Source of the DNA: Porphyrobacter sp.
GTDB taxonomy: Bacteria > Pseudomonadota > Alphaproteobacteria > Sphingomonadales > Sphingomonadaceae
Reading direction: 5' to 3'
DNA: 64,000 nt
NCBI GenBank assembly: GCA_027531395.1
Contig: JAPZRO010000004.1
Location: 372,001 to 436,000 of the forward strand
The notes beneath the pieces are model-generated. The model ran no database searches. It saw only the letters and a list, made by a program, of their open reading frames with translations, and had not been told where the DNA came from. A program made the translations under genes and the position numbers. Of the stretch, positions 1-9,043 are shown piece after piece (positions within the stretch are counted from its first letter, which is position 1; each line of letters opens with the position of its first letter).

Positions 1-738
1 GGTCTGCTTGAGCAGCAGATCGACCTTGGAGGCCTCGCCCACTTCGGTGATCTTGAACAGGATCTCGCCCGAGCGGTCGCTTTCGGCCAGCGCCAGTTCC
101 AGCTCGATCCCGGCCAGCGACAGCGTGAGCGTGCCCGAATGGCCCGGTTCGGCGAGCGCCATCAGCCGCGTCGGGGCAATTCCTTCGGGCAGGCTTGCGC
201 TGGCGGCATCCCATGCCGGGTCGATCCGCTGGAACAGGCTCTCGGCCTGCGGGGTGCACCAGATCAGCGACCCCGCGCGGTTCACCGCCACCAGACTGCG
301 ACCCGCCCGCCCGAGCGCCAGCCGAGAGCGGTAGGAGGCGCGGGCATTGGCGAGATGCACCCGCATCCGCGCCAGCAGCTCGTCCACCACCACCGGCTTG
401 CGGACATAGTCGACCCCGCCGGTCTGCAGCGCCGCGACCACGTGTTCGGGATCGGTCAGCCCGGTCATGAAGATCACCGGGATATGCGCGGTCGCGTGAT
501 CGCGCTTGATCGCCTGCGTCGTCTCGAGCCCGCTCATCCCCGGCATCAGCGCGTCCATCAGGATGAGATCGGGCGCGGCCTCGCCCAGCAGTTCGAGCGT
601 CGCCTCGCCGCTGCGCGCGATCAGCACGTCCATGCCCTCGGCTTCGAGCGTGTCGACGAGGAAGCTCAGCGAATCCGGATTGTCGTCGACCACCAGGATG
701 CAGTCGCGTGCGCCGGTGTTGCGATCGCGGCCCGTCAT
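1..738 (-). CDS. Response regulator, N-terminal part (runs off the left edge)
   Basis: The 246 visible codons begin with a receiver domain (residues about 13-130): acidic pair near residue 18 in ILVVDDN, phospho-acceptor Asp62 in LILMDALMPG, and the conserved Lys in the YVRKP motif. From about residue 145 a PAS-like segment follows (VAVNRAGSLIWCTPQAE). The output domain lies outside the window; similar regulators next to urea/guanidine carboxylase genes often end in a LuxR-type helix-turn-helix, but that cannot be seen here. The ATG at 738 overlaps the TGA of the upstream hybrid kinase by four bases (ATGA), so the two are translationally coupled and probably form a cognate pair. It is the last visible gene of the guanidine operon. 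The family call is firm; its target genes are unknown. Confidence 0.85.
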   Translation of the reverse strand, partial: MTGRDRNTGARDCILVVDDNPDSLSFLVDTLEAEGMDVLIARSGEATLELLGEAAPDLILMDALMPGMSGLETTQAIKRDHATAHIPVIFMTGLTDPEHVVAALQTGGVDYVRKPVVVDELLARMRVHLANARASYRSRLALGRAGRSLVAVNRAGSLIWCTPQAESLFQRIDPAWDAASASLPEGIAPTRLMALAEPGHSGTLTLSLAGIELELALAESDRSGEILFKITEVGEASKVDLLLKQT

Positions 739-2216
739 TGTTCCCCTCCCGCTGTAGCGAGCGCAGCCAGCGCCTTGAGATCGAAGGCGTCGAGGTGCGA
801 GCGCATCCGTTCGGCCAGCGCCGCGGTATCCGGCCCCAACGCGGCGAGCGCGTCGATCCGCGCCTCGATCGCGCGCACGTGCCCGATCCGCACCAGCCGC
901 GCGATTTCGGCAAGGTGCGGCTGGGCCTCGGCGGCAAGCAGCACGGGTAGCGGCGTCCCCTCTCCTGCCGTGCCTCGCGCCTGCGCCCATTCCAGTCCCA
1001 GCGCCTCGCTGATCACGCCGAGCAGGTGGTCGAAGGCGAAGGGCTTGGTGACGAAGCCGTCGGCCGACGGGCCGCCGGGCTGGTCCGGTCCCGAGTCCGG
1101 AAGCTCGCCCGAAAGCATTACGATCCTGAGGGCAGCACCGTGGCGGCGGCGCAGGGTGGCGGCGATCTCCCAGCCGCTGATGCCGGGCATCGACACGTCG
1201 AGCAGCACCAGATCGGGCTGCGCGCTGGCCGCCAGCGCCAGCCCTTCCTCGCCCCCCGCCGCCGTCAGCACGGCAAAGCCGCGCGGTTCCAGCAGAGCGC
1301 GCAGCGCTGCGCGATGGGCCGGGTCGTCGTCGATCAGCAGCAGCCGCCGCTCGCGCCCGAGGTAGAAGCCGGCATCCTCGTGCCCGGGCCAATCGGCCGG
1401 TGGGGAGAGCGGCTGCGACAGCATCAGCCGGACGATGAAGCGCGAGCCTTCGTCCGGCTTGCTCTCGATCCGCAACTCGCCGCCCATGATGTGCACCAGC
1501 GCCTGCGTGATCGCGAGGCCGAGGCCGATCCCGGCGCGCTCGGTTGCAGACCCGCCGCGCTCGAAGGGCAGCAGGATGCGCTCGATATCGGCCGGCGCGA
1601 TGCCGATGCCGCTGTCGGCCACCTCGAAGGTCGCCAGCTCGTTGCGGTAATGCACCTTCAGCGCGACCTCGCCGTGATCGGTGAACTTGATCGCGTTCGA
1701 GAGCAAATTGATCAGCACCTGCCGCAGCCGCTTGGGATCGGTGCGGACATATTCGGGCAGGGTCGGCGGCAGGTCGAGCCGCAGCGCCAGCCCCTTCATC
1801 GCCGCCTGCGGTTCGAACATCGCGGCGACCTGTTCGAGGAAGGCGGGAAAGCGGATCGTGTCGCGCGCCAGCTTCAATGAACCGCTTTCGACCTGCGCGA
1901 TATCGAGCAGGCCCTCGACCAGATTGGAGAGATGCTCGGCGCTGCGGCGGATCACCTTGCCAGCCTGCACCCCGTCACGCCCGTCACCGCGTTCGAGCAG
2001 CTGGGCATAGCCGTAGATCGCGTTGAGCGGCGAGCGGATCTCGTGGCTTACGCTGGCGAGGAAGCGGGTCTTGGCCTCGTTTGCCGCTTCGGCGGCCTCC
2101 TTGGCGCGGGCGAGCGCCGCGTATTCGTCAAGCAGCGCCGCCAGCGTCCCGGCGTGCGCGCTCTCGCCGCGCTGTTGCAGCCATTCAAGCAGGGTCCGGG
2201 CGGCGTTATCGGGCAA
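735..2216 (-). CDS. Hybrid sensor histidine kinase with C-terminal receiver, no N-terminal sensor
   Basis: This 493-residue protein has a short helical N-terminus (1-45), a HisKA dimerisation helix with phospho-acceptor His58 in SVSHEIRSPLNA, a HATPase domain (N-box Asn174, G1 box DSGIGI 201-206, G2 GIGLGLA about 229-235), and a receiver domain (291-405) with Asp340. No transmembrane segment and no recognisable sensor domain are present, so it is predicted cytosolic and must receive its signal from a partner or from the short N-terminus. Its start is a TTG placed directly after the TAA of allophanate hydrolase and in the same frame; no upstream in-frame start is possible without reading through that stop. 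The 3' end overlaps the response-regulator start by four bases. Its place at the tail of the operon suggests a role in sensing nitrogen or guanidine status, which is inference. Confidence 0.9.
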   Translation of the reverse strand: MPDNAARTLLEWLQQRGESAHAGTLAALLDEYAALARAKEAAEAANEAKTRFLASVSHEIRSPLNAIYGYAQLLERGDGRDGVQAGKVIRRSAEHLSNLVEGLLDIAQVESGSLKLARDTIRFPAFLEQVAAMFEPQAAMKGLALRLDLPPTLPEYVRTDPKRLRQVLINLLSNAIKFTDHGEVALKVHYRNELATFEVADSGIGIAPADIERILLPFERGGSATERAGIGLGLAITQALVHIMGGELRIESKPDEGSRFIVRLMLSQPLSPPADWPGHEDAGFYLGRERRLLLIDDDPAHRAALRALLEPRGFAVLTAAGGEEGLALAASAQPDLVLLDVSMPGISGWEIAATLRRRHGAALRIVMLSGELPDSGPDQPGGPSADGFVTKPFAFDHLLGVISEALGLEWAQARGTAGEGTPLPVLLAAEAQPHLAEIARLVRIGHVRAIEARIDALAALGPDTAALAERMRSHLDAFDLKALAALATAGGEQ

Positions 2217-3986
2217 TTACAAACCCCCGATGTAGGCCCGCCAGCCACCCAGATGGGTGATGTCCTCGGCCCCATCGAGCGCGCGCGGTTCGGCGACGAA
2301 GCCCTTGACGCTGGTGCCGTCGGCAAGCGTGACCGTGCCGATCGCGAGCGGCGGCGGGACTTCAGCGACGAAGCTGCCGAATTCGGCGAGGCCCAGCTCG
2401 TAAACCTCGAGCGCGATCGCCGCCCCGCCATCGCTGCTGTGCACCAGCGCGGGCTTGGGCGGCACGCTCTCGGCCATGGCGTAGAGCTTGTAGGTTGGCG
2501 CGGTGGTGAATGCGCCGACGAACTTCGCGTTGCGGCTGGTCAGCTGCCAGTGCAGCGGCATGCCTTCGAGGTGGGCGCCGACGACGGCGAGCTTGATGGT
2601 ATCCATGTGGTCTCCGGTGTCGAGCGGGGGGAGGGCGGGGAGCTGTGCAGCGGCGAGATAGTCCTGCGCCATGGCGATCAGCGCGCGGTCGCTGTGCGCC
2701 GGGCCGATCAGCGTGATGCCGAAGCCTGTGCCGTTGTGACGTGCACCCGCCGGCACCGCGACCGCGGCCATGTCAAGCAGGTTCACGAAATTGGTGTAGC
2801 GCCCGAGATTGCTGTTCAGGGCCACCGGTGCGGCGGCGAGCTCGGCGATGCGGTAGGTCGTGCCGGTGGTGGGAAAGGCGAGCGCGTCGACGCTCTCCCA
2901 CAGCGCCTCGGCATGGCGCGCTAGTGCGGCGAGACGGTAGATGCCGTTCCATGTCTCGACCGCGCTCATCGCAAGGCCGGGTTCGAGGATGCTGCGCACC
3001 GTGGGGTCGATCGCGTCAGGATTATCGCGCAGCAATGTCTCAACTGCCGCTGTGCGCTCGGCCACCCACGGCCCGCCGTAGAGCAGTTGTGCGGCTTCCA
3101 GCAGCGGGGTGATGTCGATCTCGACCAGCTCGCCTTGCGTGCCCAGCACTTCGAGCGCGCGTTCGTAGAGTTCCTCTGCCTGAAGGTCGCCGAAGAAGAC
3201 CCGCTGGTCGGCGCGCGGGACGCCGATGCGCTTGCCCGTGATCGCCATATCGGCGAGCGGGCGCGAGAAGGGATCGGCCATGTCGAAGCCGGCGACCACG
3301 CTGTCCACCAGCTGTGCATCCGCCAGCGCATCGGTGAACACCGTGATGCAGTCGATCGAGCGGCAGGCCGGCACCAGCCCCTGCGTGCTCCAGCGCCCCT
3401 TGGTGGGTTTGAACCCGACGAGATGATTGAACGCCGCCGGCACCCGCCCCGATCCCGCCGTATCCGTCCCGAGCGCGAAGGCGACCAGCCCTGCCGCCAC
3501 CGCGACCGCCGAGCCGGACGAGGATCCGCCGCTGACATAGGCCAGGTTGGAGGCATTGCGCGGCGCGCCGTGAGGGCTGCGGGTGCCGACCAGCCCGGTG
3601 GCGAACTGGTCGAGATTGGTCTTGCCCACGCAGATCGCGCCCGCTGCCTCCAGCCGCGCGATCACTGTGGCGGACTGTCCGGGCTGGTAGGCGAAGGCCG
3701 GGCAGGCAGCGGTGGTTGCGAACCCGGCAACATCGATATTGTCTTTCGCCGCATAGGGCACGCCGGCAAGCGGCAGATGCTCACCCGCTGCCACGCGTGC
3801 GTCGATGGCGCGGGCCTGGGCAAGCAGATTCTCGGGCGCGGCGCGGCTGATCCACACCTGCGGCTGCACCGCATCATAGGCGGCGAGGCGGGCGAGGGTT
3901 TCTTCCATCACCGCAACCGCGCTGGTCTCGCCGCCGTTCACAGCAGCAGCGATGGCTCCGGCGGAGAGACGGAGGGGTGCGGTCAT
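2217..3986 (-). CDS. atzF: Allophanate hydrolase
   Basis: Allophanate hydrolase splits allophanate into two ammonia and two CO2, the last step of ATP-dependent urea or guanidine breakdown. The 589-residue protein has an amidase-signature domain (1 to about 440) with Lys81 (AAKDNID), the glycine/serine loop at 153-158 (GGSSSG) and nucleophile Ser179 (DTAGSG). A C-terminal gamma-glutamylcyclotransferase-like domain (about 465-589) matches the second domain of AtzF/DUR1,2-type hydrolases. The ATG at 3986 is preceded by a strong AGGAGGAG ribosome site and overlaps the carboxylase TGA (ATGA). The gene ends in TAA immediately before the kinase TTG, in the same frame. Family assignment is very secure from domain order, length and the adjacent carboxylase. 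Confidence 0.95.
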   Translation of the reverse strand: MTAPLRLSAGAIAAAVNGGETSAVAVMEETLARLAAYDAVQPQVWISRAAPENLLAQARAIDARVAAGEHLPLAGVPYAAKDNIDVAGFATTAACPAFAYQPGQSATVIARLEAAGAICVGKTNLDQFATGLVGTRSPHGAPRNASNLAYVSGGSSSGSAVAVAAGLVAFALGTDTAGSGRVPAAFNHLVGFKPTKGRWSTQGLVPACRSIDCITVFTDALADAQLVDSVVAGFDMADPFSRPLADMAITGKRIGVPRADQRVFFGDLQAEELYERALEVLGTQGELVEIDITPLLEAAQLLYGGPWVAERTAAVETLLRDNPDAIDPTVRSILEPGLAMSAVETWNGIYRLAALARHAEALWESVDALAFPTTGTTYRIAELAAAPVALNSNLGRYTNFVNLLDMAAVAVPAGARHNGTGFGITLIGPAHSDRALIAMAQDYLAAAQLPALPPLDTGDHMDTIKLAVVGAHLEGMPLHWQLTSRNAKFVGAFTTAPTYKLYAMAESVPPKPALVHSSDGGAAIALEVYELGLAEFGSFVAEVPPPLAIGTVTLADGTSVKGFVAEPRALDGAEDITHLGGWRAYIGGL

Positions 3987-6900
3987 GCGCTCCTCCTGAG
4001 CGCCAGCATCGGCGCGCCCGGCTGAAGCGATTGGCGCTCTTCGATATAGAGCGCGGCGATGGTGCCGCTGGCGGGGCTTTCGAGCGGGCATTCCATCTTC
4101 ATCGCCTCGATCACCGCGATCACGTCGCCCGCCGCGACGGCATCGCCGGTGCTGACCAGCAGCTTCCACACGCTCCCGCCGAAGGGCGCCTCGATCAGCT
4201 CGGTGCCTTCGGGCAGCTCGATCACCGCCGCCTCGCCGGAGGTGTCCTCGGCGAGCAGATCGGTGACGCGGTCGAACTCGCCGCTTGTCTGCCACGCGGC
4301 GCGCTCGGCATCGAAGGCGGCCTGCCGCGTGGCCTCGAAAGCGGCGATGCTGGCGGCGTTTTCGGCGAGGAAGGCGCGGTAATCGGCGAGGCGGAAGGTG
4401 GTCTCCTCGATCCGGATCGCGCGGCGTCCGGTGGGGAAATCGCGCCGCCATTCGGCGAGCTCTTCGGCGCTGACCGGATAGAAGCGGATCTGGTCGAAGA
4501 ACCTCAGCAGCCACGGCTTGCCGTCGGTGAAGGCGTCCGTCTGGCGATGCGTGTTCCACACCTGGATGGTGCGCCCGAACAGCTGGTAGCCGCCCGGGCC
4601 TTCCATCCCGTAGATGCACATATAGGCCCCGCCGATGCCCACCACGTTGGGCGGGGTCCAGGTGCGCGCCGGGTTGTATTTCGTCGTCACCAGCCGATGG
4701 CGCGGATCGACCGGGGTGGCCACCGGCGCGCCGAGATAGACATCGCCGAGGCCGAGCACGAGGTAGCTGGCATCGAAGATCAGGTCTTCCACCGCCTTCG
4801 CATCGGCAAGGCCGTTGATGCGGCGGATGAACTCGATGTTGTCCGGGCACCACGGCGCATCGTCGCGCACCGCGCCCATGTATTTTTCGATGGTTTCAGT
4901 GATCGCCGGATCGCGCCAGCTTAAGGGCAGGTGGACGATGCGCGAGGGCACAGCGAAATCGTCAAGCTGGCCGAGCGCCTCCTCGCACGCCATCAGCGCC
5001 GCGAGCGCGCCTGCCTGATCCAGCGTGGTGCCGTCGAAATGCAGCTGCAGCGAGCGGATGCCGGGGGTGATGTCGATCACGCCGGGCAGGCGCATCGCCT
5101 CCAGCGCCTGCATCAGCGCATGGACGCGGATGCGCAGTTCGATATCGAGCACGATCTCGCCATATTCGACGAGGATGTTGCGATCCCCCTGCTGGCGCCA
5201 GGTGACGCGCGGGCGGTGCCCCTGTGCAGGCAGCTGGGCGAGGATCGGCGAAAGATCGGGCAGCGCGCGCGCCGTGGTGGGCGCGGGCAAGGCAGTGAGC
5301 GGGGCGCGATCTGCCGCCATCGCGTCCGCAATGGTCACCGGCACGAAGCGCACGCGGTCATCGGGCGAGAGCTGGCCGATCTTCCAGCGGTCGGCGGCTA
5401 TCACGGTGAAGGGGCAGACGAAGCCGCCCAATGAAGGCCCGTCCGGCCCGAGGATGATCGGCATGTCCCCGGTGAAGTCGACCGCGCCGATGGCGTAGGG
5501 GTTGTCGTGGATGTTGGACGGGTGCAGCCCCGCCTCGCCCCCGTCGCGCCGCGCCCATTCGGGCTTGGGGCCGACCAGCCGCACGCCGGTGCGGTTGGAG
5601 TTGTAATGCACCTGCCACTCGGCCTCGAGGAAGCGGGCGATATCGTCGGGCGTGAAGAAATCGGGCGCGCCGTGGGGGCCGTAGAGGACGCGCAGCTCCC
5701 AGTTCTTGCCAAATTCGGGCAGGCACTCGGCCTTTGCGGGCGTGTTGGTGGCCGCCCCGCCCAGATGCAGCACATCGCCTGCCACCAGCGCGCGCGCGGC
5801 ATGTCCGCCGAACTGGCCTAGGGTGAAAGTGCTCGCGCTGCCGAGATAGGCGGGAATGTCGAGCCCGCCCGCGAAGAGGACATAGCCCCGCATCCCGCCG
5901 CCCGAGACGCGGCCCATGCTGAGCGTCTGTCCTGCGGCAACGTCGATCGGCTGGCCGAGCGGCACCGGCACCCCGTCGAGCTTCGCGCCGAAATCGGCAC
6001 CTGTGAGGCAGATGCGGGCAGGGGCCTCGAACAGCAGGGTTGGACCGCTGGCGGTGATCTCCAGCCCCGCCGTGCCTTCGGGGTTGCCGAGCAGGAGGTT
6101 GCCGAGCCGCAAGCTGCGGTCATCCATCGGCCCTGATGGCGGGACACCCACGTCCCAAAGGCCGAGCCGCCCGGGCCAGTCCTGCGCCGTGGTGGAGGTG
6201 CCGCCCGAGAGCACGCGGATGCTGGCGGGGGTGTGGGTGACAGAGGCGAGCAGGCGGGTGGTCACATCGCCGCTGGCAAAGCGCGGTTCGGCCAGCACGT
6301 CGCGCAGCCAGCGCAAGTTGGTCTCGATCCCGTCCACGCGGGATTCGCTGAGCGCGCGGCCCATCGCCGCAATCGCTTCGGTGCGGGTTGGGCCGTGGAC
6401 GATCAGCTTGGCGAGCATCGGATCGTAGAAGGCGCTGACCGTGCTGCCCGCCATCACCCAGGTCTCGGCGCGAATATCCTTGGGGAAGACGACATTGGTG
6501 AGCGTGCCGGTGGTGGGGCGGTAGTCCAGCGCCGGGTCCTCGGCATAGAGCCGTACCTGCACCGCGTGGCCCTTGGGCGCGGGCGCGGGGGCATCGAGCA
6601 TCGCGAAATCGCCCGCGCCCCCTCGGATCATCCACTCCACGAGGTCGATCCCCATCACCTCCTCTGTGACGCCGTGCTCGACCTGCAGGCGGGTGTTCAT
6701 CTCAAGGAAGAAGAACTCGGCGCGGTCGGCATCGTAGAGGAACTCGACCGTGCCGGCGGAGAGATACTGCGCCGCCTCGCCGAGCCGCACGGCGGCGGCG
6801 ATCAGTTCGGCGCGCTTGGCGTCGGATAGGCAGGGCGCCGGGGCTTCCTCGACCACCTTCTGGTTGCGCCGCTGGAGCGAACAGTCGCGCTCGCCCAGCG

Positions 6901-7567
6901 GCATGACGCGGCCCGCGCCATCGCCGAAGATCTGCACCTCGATGTGGCGGGCATTGGCGATGTAGCGTTCGAGGAACACACCGGCATCGCCGAAGCTCGC
7001 CTGCCCCTGCCGGACGACCGCGGCAAAGCCCTCGCGTAACGCGGCCTCGTCGGCGCAGATGCGCATCCCGATCCCGCCGCCGCCGGCGGTCGCCTTGAGC
7101 ATCACCGGATAGCCGATCCGCGCAGCGGCCTCCGCAGCCTCGTCCTCGCCGGTGAGCAGGCCCGTGCCGGGCGCCAGCGGGAGATTATGCGCCTCGGCCA
7201 GCGCGCGGGCAGAATGCTTGAGGCCGAAGGTGCGGATATTGTCCGGCGTCGGGCCGATAAAGGCGATCCCGGCGGCCGCGCAGGCCTCGGCGAATTCGGC
7301 GTTCTCGGCAAGGAAGCCGTAGCCCGGATGGATCGCGCCCGCGCCGGTGGCCTTCGCGGCGGCGAGGATCGCGGCGACGTCGAGGTAGCTCTCGCTCGCC
7401 GGGGCGGGGCCGATGCACACCGCCATGTCTGCCGCGCTGACATGGAGCGATTCCGCGTCGGCTTCGGAATAGACTGCGACCGACTTCAGCCCCATGCGCC
7501 TGCAGGTGCGGATGATCCGGGTGGCGATCGCGCCCCGGTTGGCAATGAGGACGGTATCGAAGCTCAT
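3983..7567 (-). CDS. Biotin-dependent guanidine carboxylase (urea carboxylase family)
   Basis: This 1194-residue single-chain enzyme contains a biotin carboxylase domain (1 to about 450; ATP-grasp loop TAGGGGIGMR), a two-lobed KipA/KipI-type carboxyltransferase domain (about 480-1010) and a C-terminal biotinyl domain with the attachment motif EAMKMECP. It uses ATP and bicarbonate to carboxylate urea or guanidine. Family knowledge: enzymes encoded with UAAP1 and UAAP2 prefer guanidine, producing carboxyguanidine for deimination to allophanate; lone urea carboxylases do not have these partners. Both partners lie directly upstream here, so guanidine is the likelier substrate. I could not align the CT-domain Asn/Asp position reported to separate the two activities. 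Start ATG at 7567 overlaps the preceding TGA; the stop overlaps the allophanate hydrolase start. Confidence 0.93.
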   Translation of the reverse strand: MSFDTVLIANRGAIATRIIRTCRRMGLKSVAVYSEADAESLHVSAADMAVCIGPAPASESYLDVAAILAAAKATGAGAIHPGYGFLAENAEFAEACAAAGIAFIGPTPDNIRTFGLKHSARALAEAHNLPLAPGTGLLTGEDEAAEAAARIGYPVMLKATAGGGGIGMRICADEAALREGFAAVVRQGQASFGDAGVFLERYIANARHIEVQIFGDGAGRVMPLGERDCSLQRRNQKVVEEAPAPCLSDAKRAELIAAAVRLGEAAQYLSAGTVEFLYDADRAEFFFLEMNTRLQVEHGVTEEVMGIDLVEWMIRGGAGDFAMLDAPAPAPKGHAVQVRLYAEDPALDYRPTTGTLTNVVFPKDIRAETWVMAGSTVSAFYDPMLAKLIVHGPTRTEAIAAMGRALSESRVDGIETNLRWLRDVLAEPRFASGDVTTRLLASVTHTPASIRVLSGGTSTTAQDWPGRLGLWDVGVPPSGPMDDRSLRLGNLLLGNPEGTAGLEITASGPTLLFEAPARICLTGADFGAKLDGVPVPLGQPIDVAAGQTLSMGRVSGGGMRGYVLFAGGLDIPAYLGSASTFTLGQFGGHAARALVAGDVLHLGGAATNTPAKAECLPEFGKNWELRVLYGPHGAPDFFTPDDIARFLEAEWQVHYNSNRTGVRLVGPKPEWARRDGGEAGLHPSNIHDNPYAIGAVDFTGDMPIILGPDGPSLGGFVCPFTVIAADRWKIGQLSPDDRVRFVPVTIADAMAADRAPLTALPAPTTARALPDLSPILAQLPAQGHRPRVTWRQQGDRNILVEYGEIVLDIELRIRVHALMQALEAMRLPGVIDITPGIRSLQLHFDGTTLDQAGALAALMACEEALGQLDDFAVPSRIVHLPLSWRDPAITETIEKYMGAVRDDAPWCPDNIEFIRRINGLADAKAVEDLIFDASYLVLGLGDVYLGAPVATPVDPRHRLVTTKYNPARTWTPPNVVGIGGAYMCIYGMEGPGGYQLFGRTIQVWNTHRQTDAFTDGKPWLLRFFDQIRFYPVSAEELAEWRRDFPTGRRAIRIEETTFRLADYRAFLAENAASIAAFEATRQAAFDAERAAWQTSGEFDRVTDLLAEDTSGEAAVIELPEGTELIEAPFGGSVWKLLVSTGDAVAAGDVIAVIEAMKMECPLESPASGTIAALYIEERQSLQPGAPMLALRRSA

Positions 7568-8199
7568 GCCGCCACGATCATGCGCACGGGCGTGGGGTTG
7601 AAGCCGTTGCAGGGATTGTTGATCTGCGGGCAGTTCGAAACCACCACGATCACGTCCATCTCGGCTCTGAGATCGACCGTCAGGCCCGGCGCCGAAATGC
7701 CGTCGACGATCCCCAGCGTCCCGTCCGCTTCCACCGGCACGTTCATGAAGAAGTTGATGTTGGAGACTATGTCGCGCTTGCCGCGCCCCTCGGTGAGGTT
7801 CGCCTCGAGGAAATTGTCGACGCAGGCGTGCTGGTGCTTGGTGTGGTGGCCATAGCGCAGCGTGTTGCTCTCGCACGAACATGCCCCGCCGATCGTGTCG
7901 TGATATTCGACCGCGCTGTCGACGATCGTCATCAGCGGATTGCCCTCGTTCGAAAGCAGCACGGTGCCGGTGCGCAGGAACAGGTTGCCCTGCGCCGCCA
8001 CCGTATCCTGCGCCGAGTAACGCTCGGCATCGTCGGCGGCGGAATAGATCAGGAAATCGACCGCCTGGTTGCCCTCGACATCGACGATGCGCAGCGTCTG
8101 GCCCTTGGCGACATGGTGCAGCCAGGGTGCGCGGGCGGGCACGATTTCGTCGTGGACGATGGAGCCGGAAAGGCCGGAGAGGGCCGGGTCGTCTGTCAT
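7564..8199 (-). CDS. Carboxyguanidine deiminase subunit, UAAP2 type (DUF1989)
   Basis: This 211-residue protein of the urea-carboxylase-associated family 2 carries the DUF1989 fold. The conserved Cys/His-containing stretches GGACSCESN and KHQHACVDNF and the terminal RAEMDVIVVVSNCP block are all visible; the same block recurs in the upstream paralogue. Family knowledge: the UAAP1/UAAP2 pair forms the carboxyguanidine deiminase (CgdAB) that converts carboxyguanidine to allophanate plus ammonia, bridging the carboxylase and allophanate hydrolase encoded downstream. The ATG at 8199 was chosen because a usual-length protein results. The stop overlaps the carboxylase start by four bases (ATGA). Which paralogue is called CgdA or CgdB I leave open, so no symbol is given. 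Confidence 0.88.
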   Translation of the reverse strand: MTDDPALSGLSGSIVHDEIVPARAPWLHHVAKGQTLRIVDVEGNQAVDFLIYSAADDAERYSAQDTVAAQGNLFLRTGTVLLSNEGNPLMTIVDSAVEYHDTIGGACSCESNTLRYGHHTKHQHACVDNFLEANLTEGRGKRDIVSNINFFMNVPVEADGTLGIVDGISAPGLTVDLRAEMDVIVVVSNCPQINNPCNGFNPTPVRMIVAA

Positions 8200-8221
8200 G
8201 TTCTTTTTCCCGTTGAGGGGG

Positions 8222-9043
8222 TTATCTGCGGTAGTAGTCCTCGGTGTTGAGGTAGGCGCGCATCCCCTCGGGCGTGGCATTGCGCACCTCATCATCTTCG
8301 GCAGTTACAGGCCCGCGCCACGCGGTGAGGCGCAGCGGGGTGGAGTTCCATTCCGGCCTCGGGTCGCGCACGTGCGGGCAGTTGGCGATCACCACGATCA
8401 CATCCATCTCGGCGCGCAGCGTCACCGCGCGGCCCGGCGCGAAGGGGCCGACGACCGGCGTGATCGCCCCGTCGGCCTCGATCACCGTGCCCTTGAACAG
8501 GTTGATGCAGGGATGCACGTCGCGCCGCGTCAGTCCGTGCTTGGCCGCGCCGAGGATCAGCCGGTCGCGCCCGTTGGGGAAGGCCCCCGAATTGCGCCCC
8601 TCGCCATATTTCGCGGCATTGGTGGCGGCGTTGGAGGTGCCGCAGAAGGCATCGTGGGTTTCGGCATCATCGGCGAGAATGCTGAGCATCACCCGCCCCA
8701 TGTCCGACAGCAGGAGTTTGCCGACACCGAGATACGCGTTCCATTGTACCTTGACGGTGTCGGCAACATTGAGCCTTTCGGTCGGCAATTCGGCGTTGAA
8801 GATGTTGAGCGAGGCGCAGGCATCGCCGCCCTTGTCGATCAGCCGCAGGCGGGTCCCGCGCGCGATCCGGCGCGAGGCGTAGCCGCCCGGGGCGATGGTT
8901 TCTTCCCACACCAGATCGGCGGGCGCGACGCCTGCGGGCAGATCATCGGCCACCGGCGGCAGGATCGGCATGGTCTCCACCCGCGTGCCACCTTGCGCAC
9001 GGGCGTGCTCGCGTGCGGCCTTGGGGTCAGCGGTCTGGCTCAT
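8222..9043 (-). CDS. Carboxyguanidine deiminase subunit, UAAP1 type (DUF1989)
   Basis: This 273-residue paralogue of the next gene belongs to urea-carboxylase-associated family 1. It has an N-terminal extension of about 45 residues, then the DUF1989 core with DAFCGTSN, a DVHPCINLFKG motif that probably supplies metal ligands, and the shared RAEMDVIVVIANCP block near residue 220. With UAAP2 it is expected to form the heteromeric deiminase acting on carboxyguanidine. Its ATG (9043) overlaps the TGA of the NikR-like regulator gene (ATGA). A 22-base gap separates it from UAAP2. The TAA stop at 8222 and a C-terminal NTEDYYRR tail give the normal length for the family. Confidence 0.88.
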   Translation of the reverse strand: MSQTADPKAAREHARAQGGTRVETMPILPPVADDLPAGVAPADLVWEETIAPGGYASRRIARGTRLRLIDKGGDACASLNIFNAELPTERLNVADTVKVQWNAYLGVGKLLLSDMGRVMLSILADDAETHDAFCGTSNAATNAAKYGEGRNSGAFPNGRDRLILGAAKHGLTRRDVHPCINLFKGTVIEADGAITPVVGPFAPGRAVTLRAEMDVIVVIANCPHVRDPRPEWNSTPLRLTAWRGPVTAEDDEVRNATPEGMRAYLNTEDYYRR

